A stretch of DNA of 64,000 nucleotides from an uncultured Clostridia bacterium (GCA_934462945.1 CAKSJF010000001.1:1-64000), one strand, 5' to 3'. Shown: positions 43,565 through 52,080, numbered from the stretch's first letter. The notes: generated by a model not told the origin, from the sequence alone. Numbers and translations: made by a program.

Positions 43565-44251
43565 ATGAATGAATTATTTAACACAATTTTAACCAATGTT
43601 TCAGCGGATATTACCGTTGGAACAGCATTGATCACGATGGTTTGCGCACTGCTTTTTGGCGGAGCGATTGCCTTTACTTATCAGAAAACACAGGAGGAGG
43701 CAGTCTATCAGAGAAGTCTGGCAATCACGCTTTTCATGCTCCCGGTCATTCTTTCGGTGATTATCCTGTTTGTCGGGAGCAATGTGGCAAGAGCATTTTC
43801 CCTTGCCGGAACACTTTCGATCATCCGATTCCGCAGTAACCCCGGAGATGCTAAGGATATTGGCTATATTTTCTTTGATATTGCCGCCGGACTAGCCTGC
43901 GGAGTAGGACTTTACGGCTATGGCATTCTGTTTGTTCTGCTGCTTTGCGCGGTCATGTTTGTTCTGGAGAAGTCGGGGGCATTTTTACCGAAATCTGTCC
44001 GGAAAATTTTAAAAATCACCATCCCGGAAAACCTCAATTATGAGGGTGCATTTAATGATATTTTGGAACGCTATACCGACGACTGCACGCTGTCGCAGAT
44101 TAAAACCACCGATTTAGGATCGCTTTTTCTGCTTTCCTACAATGTTTCGGTCAAGCCGGGCGCAAACGAACAGGAATTTATCAACGAATTAAGAACACGC
44201 AACGGAAATCTGACCATTCAGCTATCCGAGGCGGCAAAAATAATCAAGTGA
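43565..44251 (+). CDS. DUF4956 family membrane protein
   Basis: 228 residues. About three or four transmembrane helices occupy residues 15-140 (for example ALITMVCALLFGGAIAF), with the family motif LAGTLSIIRFRSNPGDAKDIGYIFFDIAAGLACG, cited here by its core IRFRSNPGDAKDIGY. The C-terminal 80 residues are cytosolic. Function unknown; the family repeatedly occurs beside VTC and CotH genes, as here, so a membrane role in the same pathway is inferred. GGAGG precedes the ATG; 12 bases follow the VTC stop. Confidence 0.85.
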   Translation: MNELFNTILTNVSADITVGTALITMVCALLFGGAIAFTYQKTQEEAVYQRSLAITLFMLPVILSVIILFVGSNVARAFSLAGTLSIIRFRSNPGDAKDIGYIFFDIAAGLACGVGLYGYGILFVLLLCAVMFVLEKSGAFLPKSVRKILKITIPENLNYEGAFNDILERYTDDCTLSQIKTTDLGSLFLLSYNVSVKPGANEQEFINELRTRNGNLTIQLSEAAKIIK

Positions 44252-44261
44252 GGTGTTTTTT

Positions 44262-46148
44262 ATGAAACGTATTTTATCTATGCTGATGACGTTTTTTATC
44301 ATCTTTTCGATTCTTTCCTGCACACTTCATGCAGAGGAAAAGGAAAGATATCAGGAAATTTTCCACAAGGATCAGGTGATTGACGTATCGATTGAAATGG
44401 ACGAAACCGATCTTCAGGACATGCGGAATTATCCGCAGAATGAGGAATACCATGCCGCCGATGTGACGGTGGACGGAATCACAGTAGAGAATGCCGGCAT
44501 CCGGACAAAAGGCAATATGACGCTGAATTCTGTGGCAAATTCCGATTCCGAACGCTATAGCTACCGGATCAAGTTTAATAAGTATGTCAAGGGAAATAAG
44601 CTTTTAGGTTTGGATGAGCTTTGCTTAAACAATGGCTATTCTGATGCCTCTTATATGCGGGAATATCTGCACTATGAAATTTTGAGATCACTTGGCATGA
44701 ATGTGCCGGAGACAGTATTTTGCAGAGTATACTTAAATGGGGAATATGCAGGCTTGTATCTTGCTGTAGAGGGCTTAGACAGCACCTTTTTAAAGGATAA
44801 TTTCGGCGAGAACTACAAGGACGGCAATTTCTATAAAATGGACGAGGGCGCAACCCTGGAATACCGGGAAAACGGAGATTACAGCTATGCGGATTTAAAG
44901 TCCGGAAGCGATGAGAATTTAGAAAGCTTTGCGGAATTTGTGAAAGCCTTAAATGACGTTCCGACCGGAGAAAAGGGCGAACTTGAAAGTATTCTGGATG
45001 TGGACAGCGCGTTAAAGTATATTGCCTCCAACACGGTTTTATGCAACTATGACAGCTACAACGGAAACCGCCATCATAATTATTATCTCTATGAAAATGC
45101 CGACGGAAAATTTACCGTTGTTCCCTGGGATTTTAACATGTCCTTTGGCGGCTTTAACGGCGATAATTCCGAGGTTGGAATTGATGAACCGTATATCTCC
45201 GGCAGTCTGGAAACACTGCCCTTAATGAACAAGCTGCTTTCCGTACCGGAATACAAAGAAAAATACTATGGGTATATCAAAGAAATCATGACGCTTTTGG
45301 AAAATTTTTTAGACCGTGTGAGTGAGTTAAAAGCCGTGCTTGCACCTTATGTCAAGGAAGATACCACAGCATTTTATTCCTATGATGAATTTGATCAGGC
45401 AACTACGGCAAATGGAAAGTCCTCCGTGATTGACTGTGTGACAAAGCGTCTGGAAAATCTGCAAAAGCAATTTTCGGGCGAGGCAGTCAAGACCACCGCA
45501 CAGCAGAGCCGGGGAGATAAAAACAGACCAGGGATGCAGGACGGGCAGGATCGGCGCGAGCCTCCGCAGAACAGCGGCAATGGAGATCAGCCGGGAACAC
45601 CGCCGGAGGGTCAAAGCGGTATGCCGCAAATGCCGCCGCAGGAGGACATGATGGGAAATCCGCCCCAGGACGGAGAAACGCCGCCGGAAAAACCGGACGG
45701 AAATATGCCGCAGGATCAGAACGGCACACCGCCGGAACGACCGGAGGGAGATATGTCGCAGGGCGGACGTCCGGGCGTGTCAAACCGTTCGCGGAATAAC
45801 ACGATTCGCGTACATGTCAACGGACATTTGATTCGCTTTGAAAGTGATCCCTATTTAAAGAATGATTCCACCATGGTTGGATTCCGTGCAATCTTAGAGG
45901 CTTTGGGTGCAGACGTTACCTGGGATGATGAGACAAAAACCGTGACCGCAACAAAAGGAGATACAACTGTTTCTCTGACGATCGGCGAGAACACTGCCTA
46001 TGTAAACGGTGAAAAAGTTGAGCTTGCCGCATCCCCGGAAATCTCCGGTCAGTCTACGATGATTCCGATTCGTTTTATTTCGGAACAGCTTGGAATGAAG
46101 GTTGGCTGGGAGTCAGAAAACCGCTTGGTAACGATCGTAGAGAAATAA
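44262..46148 (+). CDS. CotH kinase-like protein with stalk domain, secreted
   Basis: 628 residues. Signal peptide about 1-25, CotH domain about 35-390 (GIRTKGNMTLN, LNNGYSDASYMREYL, VVPWDFNMSFGG), a Pro/Gln/Gly/Asp/Met-rich linker (about 410-510) and a C-terminal 'copper amine oxidase N-terminal' stalk domain (about 515-628, with TVSLTIGENTAYVNGE and STMIPIRFISEQLG). CotH proteins are atypical kinases that phosphorylate spore coat proteins in Bacillus; non-spore versions with extracellular stalks are less understood. The ATG at 44262 follows GTGAGGTG; a GTG at 44253 lies inside that site. Confidence 0.88.
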   Translation: MKRILSMLMTFFIIFSILSCTLHAEEKERYQEIFHKDQVIDVSIEMDETDLQDMRNYPQNEEYHAADVTVDGITVENAGIRTKGNMTLNSVANSDSERYSYRIKFNKYVKGNKLLGLDELCLNNGYSDASYMREYLHYEILRSLGMNVPETVFCRVYLNGEYAGLYLAVEGLDSTFLKDNFGENYKDGNFYKMDEGATLEYRENGDYSYADLKSGSDENLESFAEFVKALNDVPTGEKGELESILDVDSALKYIASNTVLCNYDSYNGNRHHNYYLYENADGKFTVVPWDFNMSFGGFNGDNSEVGIDEPYISGSLETLPLMNKLLSVPEYKEKYYGYIKEIMTLLENFLDRVSELKAVLAPYVKEDTTAFYSYDEFDQATTANGKSSVIDCVTKRLENLQKQFSGEAVKTTAQQSRGDKNRPGMQDGQDRREPPQNSGNGDQPGTPPEGQSGMPQMPPQEDMMGNPPQDGETPPEKPDGNMPQDQNGTPPERPEGDMSQGGRPGVSNRSRNNTIRVHVNGHLIRFESDPYLKNDSTMVGFRAILEALGADVTWDDETKTVTATKGDTTVSLTIGENTAYVNGEKVELAASPEISGQSTMIPIRFISEQLGMKVGWESENRLVTIVEK

Positions 46149-46151
46149 GGA

Positions 46152-46180
46152 TTTACAATTCTTTCTTCCTGTGGTATACT
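46152..46180 (+). promoter_or_regulatory. Sigma-A promoter of the two-component system
   Basis: TTTACA at 46152-46157, 17-bp spacer, TATACT at 46175-46180. Confidence 0.75.
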
Positions 46181-46200
46181 AAATATAAAGGAACAAAAAA

Positions 46201-46238
46201 CAATCCCTCCGTCAGAAAAGCCTGACTGAGGGATTGTC
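46201..46238. repeat. Short palindromic remnant related to the 184-bp element
   Basis: CAATCCCTC-x-GTCAG (46201-46215) and CTGAC-x-GAGGGATTGTC (46222-46238): the terminal parts of the 184-bp element joined by a 6-base loop, without the inner GCTCCC hairpin and interior. It lies in the untranslated leader of the response regulator, between its promoter and ribosome site. Confidence 0.75.
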
Positions 46239-46265
46239 AATGTTTTATTTTTGGAGGAAATTTCT

Positions 46266-46937
46266 ATGAGGATATTAGTGGTTGAGGACGAAAAGGTTCT
46301 AAACCGGATGATCACAAAAACGCTGGAAAATGAGGGCTACAGCGTGGATTCCTGTTTTGACGGGGAGGAGGCGCTGGACTTTTTGAAAATGGGTGAGTTT
46401 GACGCGGCAGTAATGGATATTATGATGCCAAAAATCAACGGATTGGATGTGGTAAAAAGCATGCGTGCATCCGGCAATCATACCCCGGTCATTTTTCTGA
46501 CCGCACGCGACAGTGTTTCTGACCGGGTTTTAGGCTTGGATTCCGGTGCACAGGATTATCTGGTGAAGCCGTTTGCATTTGAGGAGCTTTTGGCAAGACT
46601 TCGGGTTTTAACCAGAACCGCTGCCGGACGTGATACGAATTTACTGTCCCTTGCCGATCTTACCTTAGACACGAATGCAAAAACAGTCCGGCGCGCAGGA
46701 GAACGGATTGAGCTGACGGCAAAGGAATATGAACTGTTAGAGTATATGATGTACAATCAGGGTATTGTTCTGTCTCGTGAAAAGATTGAAAACCATATCT
46801 GGAATTTTGAGTATATGGGCGGAACGAATGTGGTGGACGTATATATCCGCTATCTCCGAAAGAAAATAGATGATCCGTATTCCAAAAATCTGATTCATAC
46901 CGTCCGCGGTTTGGGATATGTGTTAGAGGATAAATGA
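46266..46937 (+). CDS. OmpR/PhoB-family response regulator
   Basis: 223 residues. A receiver domain (about 1-115) with the phospho-acceptor Asp in DAAVMDIMMP (near 51), acidic pair VVEDE, and the switch Lys in YLVKPFAF is followed by a winged-helix output domain (about 125-223, ELTAKEYELLEYM, VVDVYIRYLRKKID). The ATG at 46266 follows TTGGAGGAAA. It forms a pair with the kinase that starts one base after its stop and may control the VTC-DUF4956-CotH genes upstream. Confidence 0.94.
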   Translation: MRILVVEDEKVLNRMITKTLENEGYSVDSCFDGEEALDFLKMGEFDAAVMDIMMPKINGLDVVKSMRASGNHTPVIFLTARDSVSDRVLGLDSGAQDYLVKPFAFEELLARLRVLTRTAAGRDTNLLSLADLTLDTNAKTVRRAGERIELTAKEYELLEYMMYNQGIVLSREKIENHIWNFEYMGGTNVVDVYIRYLRKKIDDPYSKNLIHTVRGLGYVLEDK

Positions 46938-46938
46938 T

Positions 46939-48267
46939 ATGAAAAATTTTTCTGTTAAATTCAAAATCACAGTTTGGTATACCGTTATTATGGTGCTTGT
47001 TTCCGCGGTGGTGTTAGCGGTGATGACGTCGGTCAGTGCAGGCTTTGTAGACCGTGATGTAAAAATGCGCGCTGAAAGAGCCACGGAAATGCTTGCGCGT
47101 GAGGTGGAAAAAAATCCGCATATCCCGGGTTTCCGATATTTTGATCAGGGTGTGCAGATGGTGCTTTTAGATGATCATTTTAAAATGATCGGCGGTCAAA
47201 GTCCCTTTGGCATTTCAGAAAATCTGACCTGCGAGGAGGGAAAAATCCGGACAGAAACCTATCATGAAAAAAAATTCTATGTGATCGACCGAAAGATTCC
47301 AGGCGAGACAACCTATTGGGTCAAGGGAATTGTTCCGGTTTCGGACGGTGCAGACAGTATGCGGTCGGTGATGAAAAGCAATGTTCTTTTAATTCTGGTC
47401 ATGATTATTTTAGCATCCGGCGGCGGCTATATTTTGCTTGGACGGATTTTAAATCCGATTGAAAAAATGCGGAAAACAGCGGAGGAAATCAGTCAGAGCA
47501 GCGATCTTTCCCGCAGGCTTTCTCTGCCGGCAGGAAATGATGAACTGCACCGCCTGGCAGATAGCTTTGATCGGATGCTGGATAAGCTGGAGGAGACGTT
47601 AGAACGCGAAAAGCAGTTTACTTCCGATGCCTCTCATGAGCTAAGAACCCCGGTTGCGGCAATTTTATCCTCTTGTGAGTTTATGGAACGCTATGCAAAA
47701 ACAGAGGAGGATTTCAAGGAAACAGCCGGCGGAATCAAGCTTGAGGCGGAGCGGATGTCAAAATTGATTTCACAGCTTTTAATGATTTCGAGAATGGAGC
47801 AGAATACCTTAAAAACGCAGTTTGAACGCTTAGATTTCGGAGAACTTTTGCACTTTGTCTGTGAGGAACAGCAGGAAATTCATACAGAACCGATTGAACT
47901 TGAAACAGAAATAGCAGATGGGATTTTTGTCCGGGGCGACCGTGCATTGCTCGTCCGGTTGGCGGTGAATTTGATTTCCAATGCCTATACCTATGGAAAA
48001 AGCAAAATTTTTGTGTCCCTGAAACAGGAAAAAGAGCAGGCTGTTCTGACCGTTTTGGATGATGGAATCGGAATTGCAGAAGAAAATCTTCCAAAAATCT
48101 GGGAACGATTCTATCAGGTCGATCCCTCCCGGACGCATGAGCAGGGAAACATGGGGTTGGGACTTTCCATGGTACGCTGGATTGCCGCATTCCACGGCGG
48201 AGAGATTCAGGTAAAGAGTCGGCTCGGAGAGGGAACAGAGTTTAGATTTTTCATACCGATACAATAA
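46939..48267 (+). CDS. Sensor histidine kinase partner of the response regulator
   Basis: 442 residues: transmembrane helix about 12-33, a short extracellular sensor (about 34-145), second helix about 150-172, HAMP, HisKA with H-box DASHELRTPVAA near 233 and HATPase_c with GLGLSMVRWIAAFHGG. Complete classical kinase architecture. The start codon lies one base beyond the response-regulator stop, so the pair is co-translated. Confidence 0.93.
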   Translation: MKNFSVKFKITVWYTVIMVLVSAVVLAVMTSVSAGFVDRDVKMRAERATEMLAREVEKNPHIPGFRYFDQGVQMVLLDDHFKMIGGQSPFGISENLTCEEGKIRTETYHEKKFYVIDRKIPGETTYWVKGIVPVSDGADSMRSVMKSNVLLILVMIILASGGGYILLGRILNPIEKMRKTAEEISQSSDLSRRLSLPAGNDELHRLADSFDRMLDKLEETLEREKQFTSDASHELRTPVAAILSSCEFMERYAKTEEDFKETAGGIKLEAERMSKLISQLLMISRMEQNTLKTQFERLDFGELLHFVCEEQQEIHTEPIELETEIADGIFVRGDRALLVRLAVNLISNAYTYGKSKIFVSLKQEKEQAVLTVLDDGIGIAEENLPKIWERFYQVDPSRTHEQGNMGLGLSMVRWIAAFHGGEIQVKSRLGEGTEFRFFIPIQ

Positions 48268-48272
48268 AAAAT

Positions 48273-48311
48273 ACCAGACATCCGAAAGTTTCGGGTGTCT
48301 GGTGTTTTTTT
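48273..48311. terminator. Bidirectional terminator between the kinase and trpB2
   Basis: Stem ACCAGACA-x-CCGA (from 48273) with TCGG-x-TGTCTGGT (to 48303), followed by T7; it ends two bases before the trpB2 stop codon, so both convergent genes can use it. Confidence 0.8.
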
Positions 48312-48312
48312 A

Positions 48313-49686
48313 TTAGTCCATTTTCGGAAGCTTATCAAAGCTTGCCTGCAATTCTTCATCGGTCGGAATATAGTCGCTCATTTGTCCGTCATGGAACTTT
48401 TCATAGGCAACCATATCAAAGTAACCGGTTCCGGTCAGACCAAACAGGATTGTTTTTTCTTCTCCGGTTTCCTTGCACTTTAATGCCTCGTCGATTGCAG
48501 CGCGGATTGCGTGGCTGCTTTCCGGAGCAGGGAGGATTCCCTCCACTCTTGCAAATTCTTCTGCTGCACGGAATACATCTGTTTGTTTTACAGAGCGCGC
48601 CTCCATCAGACCGTCATGATACAGCTGAGAAAGCGTGGAGCTCATGCCGTGATAGCGCAGACCGCCTGCATGGTTCGGAGCTGGGATAAAGCCGCTTCCT
48701 AAGGTGTACATTTTTGCTAACGGGCAAACCATGCCGGTATCGCAGAAATCGTATGCAAATTTACCTCTTGTAAAGCTTGGGCAGGATGCCGGCTCTACTG
48801 CAATGATCTGATAATCTGCCTCGCCGCGGAGCTTTTCACCCATAAACGGTGCGATCAGACCGCCGAGGTTTGAGCCGCCGCCGGCACAGCCGATAATCAT
48901 ATCCGGCTTAACGCCGTATTTATCAAGCGCTGCCTTTGCCTCTAAACCAATCACCGACTGATGCAGGAGTACCTGGTTTAACACACTTCCTAATACATAG
49001 CGGTAACCAGGTGTGGAGGTTGCAACCTCAACTGCCTCCGAAATTGCGCAGCCAAGACTTCCGGTTGTTCCGGGATGCTCGGCTAAAATCTTTCTGCCGA
49101 CCTGTGTTTCGGTAGAGGGAGACGGGGTGACCGATGCGCCGTAGGTTCTCATTACTTCGCGCCGGAACGGCTTTTGCTCATAGGAAACCTTTACCATGTA
49201 GACCTTACAGTCCAGACCGAAGTAGGAGCATGCCATGGAAAGTGCAGTACCCCACTGACCAGCTCCGGTTTCGGTGGTGACGCCCTTTAAGCCCTGCTTT
49301 TTCGCATAATATGCCTGAGCGATGGCGGAATTTAATTTGTGACTTCCGCTTGTGTTGTTGCCCTCGAATTTATAATAGATTTTTGCCGGTGTCTGTAAAT
49401 GCTCCTCTAAGCAATAAGCACGAACCAGCGGAGACGGACGGTACATTTTATAAAACTTTTTAATTTCGTCCGGAATTTCAAAATAGGGAGTTGTATCGTC
49501 CAATTCCTGTGCCACTAATTCTTCACAGAATACCGGATATAATTCCTCTTTTTTCATAGGCTGATGTGTGCCGGGGTTTAAAAGCGGTGCAGGCTTATTC
49601 TTCATGTCGGCACGCAGATTATACCAAGCATTCGGCATCTCCTGCTCGTCTAAGTAGATTTTGTACGGGATTTCTTGTTTGTTCAT
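48313..49686 (-). CDS. trpB2: TrpB-like PLP enzyme (tryptophan synthase beta, TrpB2 type)
   Basis: 457 residues, longer than classical TrpB and typical of the TrpB2 group. The PLP lysine is in GSHKLN, the catalytic Glu in TETGAGQWG, and the phosphate-binding Gly-rich loop is GCAGGGSN. The protein joins indole and serine to tryptophan; TrpB2 enzymes often work without TrpA and may salvage free indole. There is no trpA or other trp gene nearby, which fits salvage. A tryptophan-type T-box controls it. AAAGGAG precedes the ATG. Confidence 0.93.
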   Translation of the reverse strand: MNKQEIPYKIYLDEQEMPNAWYNLRADMKNKPAPLLNPGTHQPMKKEELYPVFCEELVAQELDDTTPYFEIPDEIKKFYKMYRPSPLVRAYCLEEHLQTPAKIYYKFEGNNTSGSHKLNSAIAQAYYAKKQGLKGVTTETGAGQWGTALSMACSYFGLDCKVYMVKVSYEQKPFRREVMRTYGASVTPSPSTETQVGRKILAEHPGTTGSLGCAISEAVEVATSTPGYRYVLGSVLNQVLLHQSVIGLEAKAALDKYGVKPDMIIGCAGGGSNLGGLIAPFMGEKLRGEADYQIIAVEPASCPSFTRGKFAYDFCDTGMVCPLAKMYTLGSGFIPAPNHAGGLRYHGMSSTLSQLYHDGLMEARSVKQTDVFRAAEEFARVEGILPAPESSHAIRAAIDEALKCKETGEEKTILFGLTGTGYFDMVAYEKFHDGQMSDYIPTDEELQASFDKLPKMD

Positions 49687-49733
49687 TGCTTTTTTCTCCT
49701 TTCAGATTTTCAAAATACGGGAATCGGAGCAAA

Positions 49734-49769
49734 CAAAAAACTCCTATCCCTTACTGCTGGGACAGGAGT
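49734..49769 (-). terminator. T-box terminator hairpin of trpB2
   Basis: On the minus strand ACTCCTGTCCC ... GGGATAGGAGT closes a stem followed by six T, directly after the T-box sequence. It is mutually exclusive with the antiterminator formed by the T-box bulge region. Confidence 0.88.
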
Positions 49770-49997
49770 GTAAAAATCCTGCGGTGCCACCCGGCTTGAC
49801 GAAAAATCGCCCACTTTACGCATACTATCATATGCAGACTTTTTTTCACGGAGAGCCATACTCCGGCGCACATACTAAAATTTCTGATTGCCCTCGGAAG
49901 TCCATTCAGCAAAACATTTTCTACCGCAATCCCACCGCCTGCGGCTCTCTTAAAAGGAAAGCGGCATTGCCTACTTACTCTTCCTCAACGGTTTATG
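49734..49997 (-). promoter_or_regulatory. Tryptophan T-box riboswitch upstream of trpB2
   Basis: Minus-strand leader. Stem I closes with GGAAG (49984-49980) and CTTCC; inside, AGTA on the 5' side faces GAA-TGG-A on the 3' side, so the specifier codon is TGG at 49904-49902 (Trp). The AGAGAGCC segment and the conserved T-box sequence GGGTGGCACCGC (49792-49781) follow in order, then the terminator. Uncharged tRNA-Trp would pair with the specifier and the T-box and allow read-through. Confidence 0.93.
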
Positions 49998-50002
49998 CCT
50001 TG

Positions 50003-50031
50003 ATTTTAGCACAAGATTTTTTCTTTGTCAA
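50003..50031 (-). promoter_or_regulatory. Sigma-A promoter of the T-box/trpB2 transcript
   Basis: Minus strand TTGACA (50031-50026), 17-bp spacer, TAAAAT (50008-50003); transcription would start near 49997. Confidence 0.85.
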
Positions 50032-50080
50032 TACAAAATTTAAAAATTGTTGTTATTTTTTAAATTTTTCGTGAATGCCA

Positions 50081-50109
50081 TTGATTTTTTGGGCAAAATA
50101 TATTAAAAT
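50081..50109 (+). promoter_or_regulatory. Candidate promoter of the cupin gene
   Basis: TTGATT at 50081-50086, 17-bp spacer, TAAAAT at 50104-50109. Confidence 0.55.
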
Positions 50110-50137
50110 AAAATAAAACACTTTATGGAGGACAACA

Positions 50138-50476
50138 ATGAACTATTTAAAAAACATTGATGGAAAAAAAGTTTTATCTCTGGCAAAGGAAATTGATATT
50201 TTACCGGGACAGGTGGTAAGTAAAACCCTGGTGCAGAATGACGCTGTCAGTCTGACGCTGTTCGGATTTGACAAAGGCGAAGAAATCAGCACGCATGAAT
50301 CCTGCGGAGATGCGATGGTGACCGTTTTGGAGGGAACAGGAAAATTTACTGTTTCCGGTGAGGAATTTCTTGTAAATGCAGGAGAAACGCTGATCATGCC
50401 TGCAAAAGAACCGCATGCAGTATTCGGACAGGAACAGTTTAAAATGCTTTTAACTGTTATCTTTCCCGGAAAATAA
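50138..50476 (+). CDS. Small cupin-domain protein
   Basis: 112 residues forming one beta-barrel cupin. Motif 1 (around ISTHESCGDAMVTVLEG) and motif 2 (AGETLIMPAKEPHAV) supply the likely metal ligands, although motif 1 has only one histidine. Such small cupins are isomerases, dioxygenases or sensors; the role cannot be told. GGAGG precedes the ATG. It is monocistronic, ended by a family B palindrome. Confidence 0.82.
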   Translation: MNYLKNIDGKKVLSLAKEIDILPGQVVSKTLVQNDAVSLTLFGFDKGEEISTHESCGDAMVTVLEGTGKFTVSGEEFLVNAGETLIMPAKEPHAVFGQEQFKMLLTVIFPGK

Positions 50477-50485
50477 TGCAAAAAA

Positions 50486-50534
50486 GGGGGTGTCAAAAAG
50501 GCACAGAACGTTCTGTACTCTTTTTTACATCCCC
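50486..50534. repeat. Palindromic repeat family B, copy 3; terminator of the cupin gene
   Basis: GGGGGTGTCAAAAAGGCACAGAAC (given here by its frame GGGGGTGTC and GCACAGAAC) pairs with GTTCTGT and ACATCCCC, with T6 in the descending arm. Nearly the same outer and inner parts as the copy at 38260-38310. Confidence 0.78.
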
Positions 50535-50552
50535 TTGTTTGTACCGATCGAT

Positions 50553-50581
50553 TTGACTATTCCGAAAAAATATGATACAAT
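50553..50581 (+). promoter_or_regulatory. Sigma-A promoter of the membrane protein/sigma factor operon
   Basis: TTGACT at 50553-50558, 17-bp spacer, TACAAT at 50576-50581. Confidence 0.75.
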
Positions 50582-50602
50582 AGAATTACTGGAGGAATGA
50601 TG

Positions 50603-51298
50603 ATGGAGAAATACGGAACAATTCCGCCGCGTTTTACCAAGGCATGGTGGAGTTACATATGGGATTATTATAAATGGCATATCATTGCAAGCTGTGCTGC
50701 GATTCTTATGATTTCAATTACGGCGGTGCAGTGTGCCACACAGACGCATTATGACATAACGGTGACCTATGCCGGAAATGTCGGATGCACCGATGAGGCG
50801 CAGGAAAAAATTTCGGCATTTTTCCAGGATACCGTTGGAGATGTGAACGGAAACGGAAAAAATGAGGTATTATTTCAGGCGCTAAAAATTGCATCTTCAG
50901 AGGAACAGGTGCAGGATGCACAGTATGAGATGGCAATGCAGACAAAACTGATGCTGGAGTTGCAGGCAGGAGAAAGTTTCTTGTTTCTTTTAAGTCCGGA
51001 GCGTGCAGAAATTCTGTTTTCGGGTGACGGTGCAGACGGATTTTTAGTACCGGTTTCCGAGTGGTATTCCGGAGAGGTTTCCGAGGAACAGCAGGTATCC
51101 GGCAGCTTGAACGGATATGCTGTTCGCCTGGAAAATCCGACAGTTCTTACAGACGCAGGCTTTGAATGCGGAGAGGTTTATCTCGCAGTTCGCCAACTCC
51201 GGAGCGATGAAACAAAAGAAAAAAATATAGAAAATGCAGAAAAACAGCAGCAGGCATCAAAAAAGGCAGCAGCAGCGATTGTTGACCGGCAGAAATAA
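50603..51298 (+). CDS. Single-pass membrane protein of unknown function, paired with a sigma factor
   Basis: 231 residues. A 24-residue cytosolic N-terminus rich in aromatic residues (FTKAWWSYIWDYYKWH) is followed by one transmembrane helix (about 25-45, IIASCAAILMISITAVQ) and a 180-residue extracellular part ending in a Lys/Gln/Ala-rich stretch. I do not recognise a named domain. Three ATGs lie in a row; the one at 50603 is seven bases after GGAGG. Twenty bases after its stop a sigma factor begins, so it might tether or sense for that factor; this is inference. Confidence 0.75.
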   Translation: MEKYGTIPPRFTKAWWSYIWDYYKWHIIASCAAILMISITAVQCATQTHYDITVTYAGNVGCTDEAQEKISAFFQDTVGDVNGNGKNEVLFQALKIASSEEQVQDAQYEMAMQTKLMLELQAGESFLFLLSPERAEILFSGDGADGFLVPVSEWYSGEVSEEQQVSGSLNGYAVRLENPTVLTDAGFECGEVYLAVRQLRSDETKEKNIENAEKQQQASKKAAAAIVDRQK

Positions 51299-51318
51299 AG
51301 AGAGAGGGGGTGTCGTCT

Positions 51319-52080
51319 GTGGCATTAGAAAAAACGGCAACCCAATTAACAGAATATGAAATGTTTTCAGAATATCAGAAAACGCACGATAAAAAACTTC
51401 GGGATGAGCTTTTATTGCACTATCTGTATATTCCGGAAATCCTGTCAAGAAAGTTTATTAACCGCGGAATTGATTATGATGATATTTACCAGGTGGCGGT
51501 TTTAGGTGTGCTATATGCAATTGAACGTTTTGATCCGAAACGGGGTGTTCAGTTTGCAACCTACGCAACTCCGACCGTTCTGGGTGAAATTCGGCGCTAT
51601 TTCCGGGATATGGGGAATTTTATCCGTGTGCCGAGAAAGCTTCATGAGATTTTTTATCAGGCAGAGCAGCTGCGGTTTGCCTCCGGAGAAAAGGAGCATA
51701 CACCGCAGGAGCTTTCCCGGCTTTTAAATATTTCGGAGGAGACTTTAAAAAAAGCGTATGCTGTCGGCGATGCAGCGTTTATCCGCTCTCTGGAGGATGA
51801 GGCTTATGCAGACGGACAGCTGAATCTTGCAAGCACAATCGGTATGGAGGATAACCATTTTATCATGATTGAGGACAGGGACTTTATCCGCTCCTGTATG
51901 CGCCAGCTTTCCCAGGAGGAACAGGAGTTTATACGGCTTCGGTATTATGAGGAGCTTTCCCAGGAACAGATTGCAAAAAAATGGAACACCTCGCAGGCGA
52001 AAATTTCCCGGTTTGAAAAAAAGCTTTTGCAGAAGCTCAACCGGTATTACCATCATGAGACAGACGAAAATGCAAAATAA
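51319..52080 (+). CDS. SigB/SigF/SigG-type RNA polymerase sigma factor
   Basis: 253 residues with sigma-70 regions 2 (YDDIYQVAVLGVLYAIERFDP, core DIYQVAVLG), 3 (HTPQELSRLLNISEETLKKA) and 4 (LSQEEQEFIRLRYYEELSQEQIA, core EEQEFIRLRYYEELS). The layout is that of stress and sporulation sigma factors of the B/F/G branch. Those are normally held by an anti-sigma kinase (RsbW/SpoIIAB) encoded next to them; none is here. The GTG at 51319 is eight bases after GAGGGGG; the GTG at 51310 sits on that site. Confidence 0.85.
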   Translation: MALEKTATQLTEYEMFSEYQKTHDKKLRDELLLHYLYIPEILSRKFINRGIDYDDIYQVAVLGVLYAIERFDPKRGVQFATYATPTVLGEIRRYFRDMGNFIRVPRKLHEIFYQAEQLRFASGEKEHTPQELSRLLNISEETLKKAYAVGDAAFIRSLEDEAYADGQLNLASTIGMEDNHFIMIEDRDFIRSCMRQLSQEEQEFIRLRYYEELSQEQIAKKWNTSQAKISRFEKKLLQKLNRYYHHETDENAK

